A program made the position numbers and the translations under genes. Shown piece after piece: positions 23,821 to 35,600 of a DNA stretch of 64,000 nucleotides; the stretch's first letter is position 1, and every line of letters begins with the position of its first letter. Location of the stretch: positions 2,170,001-2,234,000 of the forward strand of contig JACTVC010000001.1 of assembly GCA_018417955.1 (NCBI GenBank), given 5' to 3'. The notes under the pieces are model-generated. The model saw only the letters and a list, made by a program, of their open reading frames with translations, did not search any database and was not told where the DNA came from. This DNA comes from Laccaria trichodermophora. Lineage: Eukaryota > Basidiomycota > Agaricomycetes > Agaricales > Hydnangiaceae.

Positions 23821-24063
23821 AGTCTAATCGGGGCACACGGGTGCCTGGGGACAAAAACACATCTCCTCTCCCCGAGATGCCTAGTCTCGGAGACTAGCGA
23901 TCCTGTGCAGGCGATCTGCATATTTAAGACTTATCCACGGTGGATTTGTCTCTTCTTTCTTCACTCCCACTCGAGCTTGCTATCGGATAGCTCTCGTTTG
24001 CGTTCACACCATCAACCTATAGTTGCATCAGACTCAGTCTTCAACCTTTTGATCTATCTGTCT

Positions 24064-25368
24064 ATGTCGAGCAGCAATGAAACTTTTTCTGCTACTCCTA
24101 ACTCTGGGTCTACTCCTAATACTGGGGCAGCACCTCACACGACCTCTAGTGGTGAGCAGAGTTCAAATCAAGATGAAGAGCACATCAACTCCTTGGCGAG
24201 TTCAACCAAAGGTCAAAATCCCGTTCGGCAAAGCGGAAATGTCACAGGAGAGGGTGACCCTGGTATGCCTGGGAATTTCCCGGTTGCCAATGCCGTTCTC
24301 GCATCCTGCAATGACATCCTCAAGGACTTTTATTCATCTCGAGTATCAAAAGGGGTTGCGCTCGCGAGAATCTACACAATCCTACTTGACGGCATCCCCG
24401 AAACTGAAGAAACTGGGGCACACGTTGAAGATGCCTTCGAACGTTACCTCGTCATCATTGAGAACCATCAGAACCACCTTAACGAAGCAGAAAACCGCGG
24501 ACGCCGTCAGCGGTCACAGAGCCCAGCTAACAAAGGTATTGAAATTGATGATGAAGAGATTCCGCCTCCTAAACGTGCGAAACCCGATGACACACAATAC
24601 CCATGGGTGGTATCAGATTTCATACACGGCGCCACTTTATCACCGTCGCTTACCACCACCCTCGAGTTACTTAAACTCTATGCAATTGATCCCAAGGGCA
24701 CCAAGCGATCTCTTGTCAATTCTCCCAGTTGCCCGGAATTTCCTGACTCAGAATGGACCAACGTCCTTTTGGGTCGTGCCGTCAATCTGGATGCTGTTCT
24801 CAGCGGATACTATTCAACATCAAACAATGATGAACGAATTGAAGAAATTGGAGAACTGGAAATCCGCTTCGGCAGTGTCTCCCCAGCAAAACTTGTCTCA
24901 AGTGCTGGAGAATGGAGTATTGCGTGGAATCGTGCATCTCGAGCCATATGCACTGCCTTCCCACATAGGGCAGGTGAACTCGCTGAATACGCTGAGTACA
25001 TCATTGGAGTCTTTGCTGCGACTGATGTCCACTTTCATGACCGCGTTATCTCATTCGACAAAGCTGTTCGACGTCGCGTGGGTTCACGTCGAGACTTGGA
25101 ACTCACCAACTTCAACCGTTTTGCTGATCTCAGGTCAACGCACATGGATTCAATTGGAGCTGCTGTTATTCAACGTGCGAGCATCGCCGTCGCTAATAAA
25201 TCTGGCAGTTCCTCAGGTCGTGCTAAGAAGCTTCCAGAGCCATGCAACCGCTGGAACGAAGGGCTATGCACGCTTGAGAATAATCAGTGTCGCCGGCTCC
25301 ACGTTTGCAACAAATGTCTGCTCTCTGGACATACTAGTAAACAAGACAAGTGTCCCCCATCACAGTAA
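24064..25368 (+). CDS. ORF1 of tyrosine-recombinase element A: zinc-finger protein
   Basis: 434 residues. The start MSSSNETFS is chosen because copy B keeps it (MSTSNETLN), although the frame is open further upstream. The N-terminus is Ser/Thr/Gly-rich and disordered. The middle (from about 175, with QYPWVVSDFIHGATLSPSL) is well conserved between copies. The C-terminus has two metal-binding clusters, CNRWNEGLCTLENNQCRRLH (CCCH type) and CNKCLLSGHTSKQDKC (CCHC type), suggesting DNA or RNA binding. This type of protein accompanies tyrosine recombinases in basidiomycete elements. Its exact role is unknown. A +1 frame is open over the whole length (see findings). Confidence 0.8.
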   Translation: MSSSNETFSATPNSGSTPNTGAAPHTTSSGEQSSNQDEEHINSLASSTKGQNPVRQSGNVTGEGDPGMPGNFPVANAVLASCNDILKDFYSSRVSKGVALARIYTILLDGIPETEETGAHVEDAFERYLVIIENHQNHLNEAENRGRRQRSQSPANKGIEIDDEEIPPPKRAKPDDTQYPWVVSDFIHGATLSPSLTTTLELLKLYAIDPKGTKRSLVNSPSCPEFPDSEWTNVLLGRAVNLDAVLSGYYSTSNNDERIEEIGELEIRFGSVSPAKLVSSAGEWSIAWNRASRAICTAFPHRAGELAEYAEYIIGVFAATDVHFHDRVISFDKAVRRRVGSRRDLELTNFNRFADLRSTHMDSIGAAVIQRASIAVANKSGSSSGRAKKLPEPCNRWNEGLCTLENNQCRRLHVCNKCLLSGHTSKQDKCPPSQ

Positions 25369-25446
25369 TCTCCAACTCAAAACAGCTCATCATGATGTCC
25401 ATGATCACATCCAACCCCCTCGAATGACGCTGGGGGCATACAAAAA

Positions 25447-26442
25447 ATGATTTCAATTTCACGTGGTTCCCGTCAACCCCACCGGGAGCCATGGACATTG
25501 GACCGTCTTGTCCATGAACGGTCCATCGCCTTGGGGTTATCTATTGACAATTCATCTCATCTCACGTACACCTCAGCACTAAACTCGTACCTATCATTTT
25601 GCAAGATCCACAATTTCCCCATTGAACCCACTGAAGAAACACTCAGTTTCTTTGTCGTGTTTATGTCTACTCATATTAAACCCGATTCAGTCAATTCATA
25701 TCTCTCCGGAATTTGCAATCAACTCGAAGTATATTTCCCGAATGTCCGAAAAAACCGCAACAGCATCTTAGTATCTCGAACTCTTGCTGGATGTCGGCGA
25801 CGTTTTGGAACACCAACACGGCGAAAGCAACCCCTCTCATCTCATGATCTCGGAAAGGTTTTATCTCGAATTGGATCTTCCAAAAACTATGATGACCGAC
25901 TTTTTCTCGCAATTCTCTTCACTGGTTTCCATGGATTGTTTCGCCTGGGAGAATTAACCTTCCCCGACAGAGTCGCTTCCCGTGATTACCGCAAAATCAT
26001 GTCACGACATACTGTTGACCTTACCCAATCCTCTTACTCATTGTTGTTGCCTGGCCACAAGGCCGACCGCTTCTTTGAGGGGAGTACCGTCATAATTCAG
26101 AAAACAAATCTCACTACAGATCCACACAACATCTTTGTGTCCTACATAACATCTCGTGATGCAATCCACCCATACAAACCTGAGCTCTGGTTGCGGCAGT
26201 CTGGCATTGTGCCGACACGCTCCTGGTTCATCAAGAAATTGCGTAATTTTTTCCCATCTCATATCGCAGGGCAATCCATGCGTGCTGGCGGCGCCACTTC
26301 CCTAGCTGAAGCAGGCGTTCCCCCACACATCATCCAGGCCATCGGCCGATGGTCCTCTGATACATACAAAATATACATTAGGAAAAATCCGGTCCTTCTT
26401 CAAGCTATGCTGTTTGGGCGGCCTGTCCATCAACAACACTAG
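25447..26442 (+). CDS. Tyrosine recombinase of element A
   Basis: 331 residues with the fold order of phage-integrase-type recombinases. An N-terminal SAM-like core-binding part (LTYTSALNSYLSFC ... SYLSGICNQL) precedes a catalytic part with the first Arg in FHGLFRLGELTF, a second Arg in GQSMRAGGATSL, GRWSSDTYK, and the nucleophile Tyr in IYIRKNP. The usual His of HxxR is Gln here (QSMR), which may be normal for this subfamily. It starts 78 bp after ORF1 ends. It would cut and join element ends through a covalent phosphotyrosine. Full length, no stops. Confidence 0.9.
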   Translation: MISISRGSRQPHREPWTLDRLVHERSIALGLSIDNSSHLTYTSALNSYLSFCKIHNFPIEPTEETLSFFVVFMSTHIKPDSVNSYLSGICNQLEVYFPNVRKNRNSILVSRTLAGCRRRFGTPTRRKQPLSSHDLGKVLSRIGSSKNYDDRLFLAILFTGFHGLFRLGELTFPDRVASRDYRKIMSRHTVDLTQSSYSLLLPGHKADRFFEGSTVIIQKTNLTTDPHNIFVSYITSRDAIHPYKPELWLRQSGIVPTRSWFIKKLRNFFPSHIAGQSMRAGGATSLAEAGVPPHIIQAIGRWSSDTYKIYIRKNPVLLQAMLFGRPVHQQH

Positions 26443-26792
26443 CTTTGCTCTAACTCTCGCAACCCATAGACATTTTTTGAAACTTTTATTTATACTTGAA
26501 CAGTGCGTTCTTCCATTTTCTGGTATCTCACAACATCCCTCCGCTTCCACTCCACTCAACTTCCCTTTTCTTTTTTCTTTTTCTTTCCAAATATACAAAC
26601 GCTCTCGCTCCCCTTCCCTTCCCTTCCCTTCCCTTTATTGTTTTTAATAGGTATAATAGGACATCAATACCAGCAATGGATGTTTCTCGCGAGTTCTCCA
26701 GGCGCAGTACTGCACCTGGAGGACTCTGCATATGCCTATTTAGCTTTTCACCTTACTTGAGATTTTTGGACCCTTAACCGTTACACGATTAG

Positions 26793-27780
26793 AGGCACGG
26801 TATCCATCCTTTGCACTTGCATTTCATAAAACATAGACATTTTAGTACTCTACAGGTAGACCATAATTCAATTTTTAATTTTTACATTCATGGCGCCGTC
26901 AGAAGTGGATGGATGCGACAAAGTGAACTTGGATGACGTGTCACTGTTTGAAGCTGTAGACAAACAGATGCAAACTTCTGAAACACATTGAAAACGTCGG
27001 AAAAACAACTGAAATTGAGCCAGGAAAGCAAGGGAACACTACACTGACATTGGTAATACATACCAACATCAACATTGGACTTGCTCTCTTATCAGAAGCT
27101 GGCTAAAAGTTATAGAGAAAGGAGTATCTCTGGCTTTAAATGTCAAAAACATATCATTCCAGCAACTTGTAATCTAATACATGCCAGCTATAGCCTACCA
27201 GCATTCAGTGCATATGTAAAAGAATATTAGAACAGGAAGTGTCAAATTTTGAGTGAAATAACACACCTGAAAGTCTTGTTCCAACTTTTAAATTTTTATG
27301 AGGGTTTCAAAACATAGAATTGTGTTGGGAATTCTTGCTCTGCTTGCCCAATTTTGAGGGGATCAGATGTACCTCTTCCTAGCTAAAGGTGGATGTCCAT
27401 ATAAAATTTGTGTGTACTGCATTCACTTTGATAATCAAGGATCTATTGTGAAAGTCATTGATTAGAGTGTATTTCTTCTGACTTTAACTAAACTGTGTCC
27501 ATTGAAATTATCCAATGGCCATGAAATTTACATAGAAATAATCAGAATGAAAAACTGAATGGACTCACAGAGTTTCATGGAAATGAGAGGATTGTGGAGA
27601 TACAGGTAATGGGACAGGTGTAGAGGGGTTACAATAAAGCAATTGAAAGTGCCGGAATCTCATGTGTAGATTGAAATTGTTCTGACTTTTACTCCCTGCC
27701 AAGTAAATACATAGTCCTACCTATCTCAAATGTTAGTAATATTCCTTAGGACCTTTAATTACATTTTTCCCTATTTCTGT
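26793..27780. other. AT-rich unassigned DNA
   Basis: About 1 kb of AT-rich sequence between element A and the GC-rich island. No long ORF, no clear repeat and no RNA gene is seen. Confidence 0.4.
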
Positions 27781-29370
27781 TCTCTCCATAACGAGTGCGC
27801 GAGCGGTGCGCGTATCGCTCCTTCAGCACTCGGCATTTTCCGAGCGCTGTTGATCGGTGGTTGAGCAGCCACATCGACGTCTCTGCCACTCCATCATGCC
27901 TACCGCTCAACCCTCGACACGTCCTTCCGCTCGACAATCGACTCGTCGTCGGTCTAGTCGTCGATGTCAAAGACCGGTGCGAAGCTTTCTACTATCATGG
28001 CCACAAGACATACATACTAACACGACCCCTTCCCTTTCAGATTCCACACCTATTTCCCGACACTTACAAACAACACTACCCCAACGCCCGCACCCACCTC
28101 TCCTCAAAAGTCTGCTCAACCCTCCCCGACGGCTCTCCTGGTATGAGGAGCAGGGGGCTGTGTGGACTACGATCGTCGAGGATCGACGATGTATCGACTG
28201 TGTCTCTGAGGACAAAGAAGCAGCCTCCGTCGATGGTGGAGTGTTCACGCTGGACGATGACGACGAGATGGGGATGGTCCTGCCCAACCAAACACGTTCG
28301 AAATGGAGATGTAGTCTCAGCAGCCACGTGGTCAATCCAGGCGTGCCACGTCGATGGCGGCTTTCAAAACGACGACGCCCATGACGCCAGGACCCTACAA
28401 CAAGGGACCACGATGACAATCTACCACCACTACCCTCCAAATGATAGCGACCGCCCTCCCTCGACGACTGGCTAGACCTTACACGAACTCGCTCAGCTCA
28501 CTCCATAGTAGAAAAAACACGCGAGGTGATCTGTTACCTCCTCTCTCCCTCCCGTTCCCGTTCCAGCCACCGACCACCCTACGCATAGCCCACAACTTCC
28601 CCTCCTCCTCCTCACCACCCACCCTAGTAGCCACTTCGACCTTTGTGCGTTACTGGAGACGACGCAGGTGTCTCAAAGCGTCATCGTGCTATCGTACGCG
28701 TTTCCCCTTCCTTCCTTTCTTTTTGGCATTCTCACCCACCACCAGTACCACAACGCCGAACAACAACGGGCCACAAGCGCCCACCACCCACGGACGGCGA
28801 CTACCACCCACCATCACCCCGCCAATCGAATGACGACGGGTGACGAGCATAGACGACCAGCACCATCAGCAGTTGAGGTGAGCTAACATTATCCTCCCCC
28901 CCATTCCCATGATTACATACAACGCAGGTGCCACGTCGCCGACAGCGACATGGCGACCCAAGTTGCTGTTCATCGCCACGGACCGACGACTGACATGGCG
29001 ATGGGTTGACAACGTCGCCAGACAACGACGTAGGGAAACGGGACGATGACGATGGCGCTACCACGCCCAGAACAATCACGACACAATGACGACCCAGGAC
29101 GACAACAACCATGGCCCAGGACGATAACGATGCGGCGATGACTCAGGACGACACCAGACGACGAAACGGATAGCAACAACACGACTACGACGGCGGTGCA
29201 ACGCTGTCTAGGTCGACGACGACATGGCGACGACCCAGGACAACAACGAAGCACAGCCAAGGACGATAACGACGCGACGATGACCCACGACAACACCCCG
29301 ACAACACCGGACAACCAAATGGACAACGACGACGTGACGACGCAGGACGACGACCCCGACAATACAACTT
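27780..29370. repeat. GC-rich simple-sequence island
   Basis: An abrupt change of base composition bounds this stretch. The first part is rich in CGTC/TCG words and CCACC runs; the second (about 28950-29360) is a degenerate triplet array built from GAC/AAC (ACGACGACATGGCGACGACC and similar). Overlapping frames of 80-226 codons exist in five or six frames at once, as expected from triplet-like sequence that avoids stops, so no CDS is called. Its origin is unknown. Confidence 0.55.
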
Positions 29371-29792
29371 GTTTTGAGCTGCCTATGTTAGCAGATCCCT
29401 TTACTAGACTTCTATCATTGTTTTCATTTCCCTGTATGTCGTATGGTAGAGTGGCTGGCCTTTTTTCAAAATGTTGTTTATATCTGTGTACCAAGGGCAT
29501 CTAAGGCTTTAAAGTCATCTGAGATGCTTGTGAGATGCATGCAACAATTCCAGTCAGATTTGACACAGGAAAGCTATCTAAAGTTCTAAACATTATCAAG
29601 TATATATCTAGTTAGGTTGCAGAGCTTGTGTCTAGGATAAACAAAGCTGTAGGGCATGAAGGATGAAGAAGCTTTTGGAATTGTTTACATTTGTTGTGCA
29701 GGAGCATCAATCCCCAAAGGTCATCCGAAGTTAGTTGACCCAATCCATCTATTTCTGACATACAGACACATGAGCAACCAATTCTATTAAAT
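29371..29792. other. AT-rich spacer before element copy B
   Basis: No gene or repeat recognised. It ends where similarity to element A begins (about 29793). Confidence 0.4.
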
Positions 29793-29854
29793 GTAATCGT
29801 TCGCGCTTACATATATCAACCTATGGTTTCATCAGACCAGTCTTCACCTATCTT

Positions 29855-31136
29855 ATGTCTACCAGCAATGAAACTCTCAATACTCCTAATCCTTCTGATC
29901 CTACTACTCAGTCAACTCCTGGGAATGAACAAAATCCTGATCAAGGTCAAGGAGGTCAAGAACTACATCAAGAAGGGCAACATCCGACTCAAAACCCAAA
30001 TCCTGAACAGGACGACGACGAACAAGACGATCCAAGCTTGCCTGGGAATTTCCCAGCTGCGAACGCCGTCCTTGCTTTGTGCAATTCCGTTCTTGAGGAT
30101 TTTAGATCATCACGGATCTCTAAAGCGGCTGCGTTATCCAGAATCTACACGCACTTACTTGATGGCATTCCAGATAATGATGCGTCGTTTGCTTCAACCG
30201 TTGAAGAGGCCTTCGCTTGATATCTCACTATCATTGAGAATCATCAACATCACCTCGAAGAAGCTCAGCATCGTGGCAGTCATCGACAACGATCCAAAAC
30301 TCCACCAGAGAGTCGTGCTGAAAGAGGGAACCCTGACGAAGATCAAACACCCAACAAGCGTTCAAAACCAGACGAATCTCAATATCCTTGGATTATATCC
30401 GACTTCATTCATCGTGTCACTCTATCACCATCACTCACGAGCACACTTGAACTTCTTAAGCTCTATGCAATCGATCCAAAAGGGACTAAACGCTCTCTTG
30501 TCAACTCTCCAACATGCCCTGAATTCCCAGACTCGGAGTGGACTAACATTCTTGCAGGGAGAGCTGTCAACCTTGACGCTGTCCTCAGTGGTTATTACTC
30601 AACGTCCAACAACGATGAGCGAGTGGAGGAGATTGGAGATCTTGAAATACGCTTTGGAACAGTCAACCCGACAAAGACAGTTTCAACAGCTGGGGAATGG
30701 AGCATCGCATGGAACAGGGCTTTACGAGCAACATCAACCGCTTTCCCACACAGAGCTGGAGAGCTGGCTGAATATGCTGAGTATATCATTGGACTCTTCG
30801 CTGCCACTGACGCCCACTTTCCATGATCATGTTATCCTTTTCGACAAAGCTGTACGGCGTCGCGTTGGTGCTCGTCGGGACTTGGAGCTCACAGATCTCA
30901 ACAAATTCTCAGACCTCAGATCAACTCACATGGACTCGATTGGTGCCACCGTCGTTCAATGGGCATCTCTCACCACCAATATCAAACCCAATTCAACCTC
31001 TCGGAAGAAGATACAAGAAGCATGTAACCGTTGGAATGAGGGGTTATGCGCGCTTGAGGCTTCTCAGTGTCGCCGACTTCATGTTTGTAACAAATGCACG
31101 AAATCTGGACACAAGGGCCCTGATTGTCCATCTTGA
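29855..31136 (+). pseudogene. ORF1 remnant of copy B
   Basis: It begins MSTSNETLNTPNPSD, parallel to copy A. It is broken by a TGA at 30218-30220 (an Arg codon is expected: copy A has FERYL) and by a one-base insertion near 30820 (CTTTCCATG against CTTTCATG in A). The zinc clusters at the C-terminus (CNRWNEGLCALEASQCRRLH; CNKCTKSGHKGPDC) are kept in the shifted frame. Residue-level similarity to copy A is highest in this original frame. Confidence 0.85.
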
Positions 31137-31229
31137 TTTTCCCTGGATTTCGCTCCCACACTCGTTTATCACCTCTCCCATCAAAAACCTATTTCAGCCC
31201 CCTCGAGTTCAGCTGGGGGTCATTGTAAA

Positions 31230-31625
31230 ATGATCAACATCTCACACGGCTCTCGTCAACCCCATCGAGAGCCGTGGACATTAGACCGTCTTGTGCACGA
31301 GCGGTCTATTGCTTTGGGGCTTGCTATAGACAATTCAACACACCTTACCTACACCTCCACACTCAATTCATATCTTACATTCTGCAAAATCCACAATTTC
31401 CCCATAGAACCCACTGAAGAAACCCTGAGCTTCTTCACCGTATATATGTCAACCCATATCAAACCTGACTCAGTCAATTCATATCTTTCAGGCATTTGCA
31501 ACCAACTCGAGCCTTTCTTCCCTGAGGTCCGGAAGCGGTGAGGAAGCATTCTAGTCTCTCAGACTCTTGCTGGATGCCGACGTCATTTTGGAACGCCCAT
31601 CCACCGCAACCAGCTAACACCTGAT
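31230..31625 (+). pseudogene. Truncated tyrosine recombinase of copy B
   Basis: It begins MINISHGSRQPHREPWTLDR, nearly the same as copy A, but has a TGA at 31539-31541 after VRKR and loses all catalytic residues by deletion after RRHFGTP. It is not functional. Confidence 0.88.
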
Positions 31626-31971
31626 TGACATCTACAGTTTCAAAATTGGACTAGTATTTTTTCACACAGACTTTTTCTTGGACTTACTTTCTATTTTGAC
31701 CTCTCACAACATCGCTCCAGTCCCATACGCTCAACTCAACTTTATTTTTCCCCCCTTATCCACCAACATCTCCCTCCCTTTCCCTTCCCTCACATACATC
31801 ATAGGTAATAGGACACCGAGGCTACAAAATAGATTTCGTGGGTTCCCGAGGCGCAGTTTCATGCGCCAGAGGAACCCTGTTTTGCCTAGCTTATGCCTCA
31901 TCATTCAAACTTACGGACCTTCAATCACCTTCGAACGATTAGTTGAGTTTAGAATTATTGTTTACAGTAGT

Positions 31972-32341
31972 CTAATCGGGTGCACGGGTGCCTGGGGACG
32001 TAACATCTCCTCTCCCCGAGATACTCCTGGTTTCTGAAACCAGCGATCCAGTGTGAGCAAGTCACACACCTGAGACCCCTCAGGTATATCAGGTGCGAGA
32101 GTGGAGTTGAGCAATCCTCCCTCTCACCTCGACCACCCTACCAGGCAGCAGTAACATTTACATTCACCCACCCACCTACTCCCTCAATTCCTCGTATCTA
32201 CATGTAGACAGACACCGAGGCTACAAAATAGATTTCGCGGGTTCCCGAGGCGCAGTTTCATGTGCCAGAGGAACCCTGTTTTGCCTAGCTTATGCCTCAT
32301 CATTCAAACTTACGGACCTTCAATCACCTTCGAACGATTAG
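31972..32341 (+). mobile_element. Internally deleted 370-bp derivative of the recombinase element
   Basis: It starts with the full left end (CTAATCGGGTGCACGGGTGCC, as in copy A) and ends with the same last ~130 bp as copy B (GACACCGAGGCTACAAAATA ... CGATTAG). All coding sequence is missing. It keeps both ends and no genes, as a non-autonomous MITE-like derivative does. Confidence 0.82.
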
Positions 32342-32611
32342 ATGTAAATAACATACAGGATATATTTGGAATGATTTGCAAGGCTTTTATGTGGGAGGAA
32401 CACATGGAGAAGCAAAAACATTGTTGTTGAGTGCAAAACAGAGGTTTGTTTGCAGATATTGACATATTGGCTGAAAAACAAATACAGGACATCAATGGAT
32501 ATTTAGGAATACCCCAAAATTTATTGTGGAGGACTCCCTGGACCAGTCCACATCCCAAAGAGCCTGGATATTTCCATCCTCTACGCAATAGGTATTGGTG
32601 GACTAGTCCAA
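32342..32611. other. Junction DNA before the long open frame
   Basis: No ORF or repeat is recognised. It may be the resumption of the LTR element after nested insertions. The frame that follows opens after a TAA at about 32609-32611. Confidence 0.4.
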
Positions 32612-35600
32612 TAAACAAGGCATAGTCTTACAGCTATGGGTGTTGTTAGCGCAATCAATTGTAACTCTAAACCGATCATCCAAAGTAAGATTGATCGAAG
32701 GTCTTTGGCAGTAAGCGTGGCACTACTCGTTACCTCCAAAGGAGGTTCGTGGATGCTACTAGTAGACTGCATTCAAGTAACTACGGGGAACGAGAGCAAC
32801 CTGCAAAGGTTCGGTGAACTGAGAATCAATGGTAATGAATTCCGGACTCCCTCCTCGAATCAGACCGAAGTAAAGAATGAGCAAGATTACGAGCGAGGAG
32901 AGCACGGCAATTCATTCAAGCTTAGCACCGTCTTCTGGAACAATAAGGAGGCCCAGGATCTACCTTTCCAAGAGGAGCCTTTTACCATGACGGCAGGACT
33001 TATCTCTAGACTCAGTAACTCTGCTACCGTCAATAATGCCCTGTTCTCATTAAGAACAATAGATGAAATGCCCTCGCCCCGAATTACAGTCAAACATAAT
33101 CGACTACAGATTTCGATGGAGCTAGGACATGAAACTCTGAAGACCCTCCTACAGAAACACTTAGACCTAGCTAAACAAAAAGCCAAACTTGACCTACCGC
33201 TAGAACCTCCCCAAGCAACTGTGATTGTTGTTCGAGTTTTACAAGTCCTAGCCAAGTCTATCCTGGATCACTGGATTTCCTCTTCCGACTCCTCACAACT
33301 GCTTGCTTCTAGCACAAGCCGAACCGAGATTTCCATGCTGTACCGAGTGTTATGACCTTATTTAGCTGGAGTCTCTAATCGCTTAATACAAGGGATTAGT
33401 GATTGGACTTGGACGTTTGGAAGGAATCCCATCCCACGAGCTACCAGATTCCACGAATCCGCTAGAGCTTCATTGCAAACCACCTCAGGTAGTGGAACTG
33501 TCCTAACAGAAGTTAGGAAGCGCCCTGCGAGAATGGAATGCTTCGATATATTGCTGAAGGGCTTGACTGAGGCGGCTGCACATCCATATGGTCAACCTCT
33601 TACGAACTTCCGAATCCCGAGGAGCCATCCTCGCAGAGATCGGAATGATGAATGTGCTAGATCAGAAGCTACCAGAGAATCATTAAGCCCACCTGCAAGA
33701 TTAAAACCTATGCGAAGTTCCACGTTAGGTGAAGGACGAAGTATCAGGCTTACTTCGACGTGGTTATCAGGGGCTGAGACGACAAGAGTACTTGTCGTAA
33801 GAATTCATCCAGTGAAATTGGCAGCCTCGAGTAACAATCCAAAGACCAAAGCTCCTAGTAACTATAGTAGTGAACTTAGGGTGCCTGCTGCGTGCAGAAC
33901 GCACATAACAAGCCCTAAGACTCATACCATCTATGTCCGGCAGCTTGAGAGCGATTTACCATGCATCGTGCATGCTGCGGAGGTAGTTCCAAGGGATACT
34001 GAGGCTGAGCGGAAGACATGTCCAATGAATGAAGGAGTAGACAGGGAAAGGAAGGCAAACCTCACCAGAGACGACAAGATATGTACGAAAGCCCTACAAA
34101 CGAGCGCCACATCCTCCAAGCGAGATAACTTCAGACCTCGCCTCAGACAACCGCTCGAAGATGGCCACGTATATGTTAGACCTAAGCATTCTTCCCAAGA
34201 CTATTCGCGTTTCTGGAGTTCCTCTGTGAATACTCCTAAGAGACTCCTAGATCCATCAGAAGAAGAAGTAACCGTTAAGACATACCCTGTAATATTAGTG
34301 GAGATGGTGGCCTCTATCCCAACCTGTGAGAGCAACCCATTATGCAAGCGATTCAAGACAAGAGCGTGTTCGTCGTCGGAGTGCTCAGGAAAGATGCTCA
34401 CTGCTACCAAGCGCGAAACACCCACTGCGAATTCGCGCGAGAATCCTGCTCAAATCCCACTATGACTTGAAAGAGGAATCCTCCAAATACGCCCTGAACA
34501 TCTTGAAGGGAAGGTTAAGGAACTAAACACCCCCCAGGTAACTCTCAAACACTTCCTGCTGAGTTCAAGGAAGCAAGTATGTGAACCGGGGCGAGAACTC
34601 CCCCTTGCTAAGAGTCGACCGACGCCCTCATGGATGAAATCCAGGGAAACTAGAACTTGACTCATCCCACTAATCAAAGCTTGGGTAGACCTCGAAGCCT
34701 TCATCGTCTTCCTCCTGGAAGGGTATGAAAAGCATTTGACGAGTATACCTTGTTTCCAAGAGGGTGTAAGAAGGAGGTTACGCTGTCGCGCGAGAGGGGA
34801 TGAATTGATCATCAAGTCTGGGTCCGAAGTCTACGCAGCAGAAAAATCGAATCTTCCTCTTTCATTGAGAATGGACTTCGAAACTACTTACGAACAAGGC
34901 ATCTCCAGTTACATTACCAGATACAGCGGAGAGTTAACAGGATGGTTCATGGGGCACATAATACTCGCAACCTTGGTCCAGTGTAACCATCTAGGACACA
35001 TAATCCAAGCTGTGCCAGCTATGACGCAAACGTTTGTCCACGAGAAGGCAGTAAGCCCTACAAAACTGAAGCAAGTTAACAAGAAAGAACATGCAAGAGA
35101 GAGAGCCGCCTTGGATGACGCCCTGAACCATCCCTATCCCTCGCAAAATGCAGCAGTTCGCGCGACTTTCAATGTTATAGACGAAGGAATAGCGGAGAAG
35201 ACTGCCTTAACCCATACTAATCCGCCCCTTCGATGTGTAAGAGCAGACGAAGTTATTAGTTTCCTGCAAGACCTCGAGGCATTAAGATCGACTATACCAG
35301 CAATATTGAAGGTTCAAGGTTTAGCGACCATGAATGATCGAACAGCAGAGGCTCCTGAGCACTGTGATGGTGGCTTCGAAGGCAAGCATGGCGAATTTCG
35401 AGAACCTAAGACATTAGTGGATATGAAAGATTCGTTAAGTGGTGTCATGGACAGGACAGTAAGTCTTGATCCCGGGACTCCTGAGGAGGATCGTCGGTGG
35501 TTATCAGAGAGATTGCGCAGAAATGCAGCAACTTTCAGAGCTACTGGCCATCACATAGGACGCTTAGAAGTGTGTGATACCTCATTCGCAAAGGGAGAAA

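Larger units (their letters stand above)
23824..26792 (+). mobile_element. Tyrosine-recombinase element, copy A (Crypton/DIRS-related)
   Basis: 2,969 bp, beginning CTAATCGGGG and ending ACACGATTAG, so the outer 7 bp (CTAATCG / CGATTAG) are inverted. A GC-rich, palindrome-containing leader (CTCCTCTCCCCGAGA and CTCGGAGACTAG) is followed by a TATTTAAG TATA-like box near 23922, ORF1 and a tyrosine recombinase ORF. No reverse transcriptase is present, which favours a Crypton-like DNA element over DIRS. Both ORFs are intact, so this copy is the reference for the degenerate copies at 29793, 31972 and 62882. Confidence 0.8.
29793..31942 (+). mobile_element. Tyrosine-recombinase element, copy B (5'-truncated, degenerate)
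   Basis: It shares leader, ORF1 and the start of the recombinase ORF with copy A and ends in the same CGATTAG right end (31936-31942). The left end and palindromic leader are missing. Most of the recombinase catalytic part is deleted: at about 31620 the sequence leaves the recombinase and resumes in the 3' tail. The copy could only move if helped in trans. Confidence 0.8.

Noticed and set aside
27795..29504. Overlapping ORFs up to 226 codons in the GC-rich island
   Set aside because: Open in most frames on both strands because of triplet-like, stop-poor composition; no family features.
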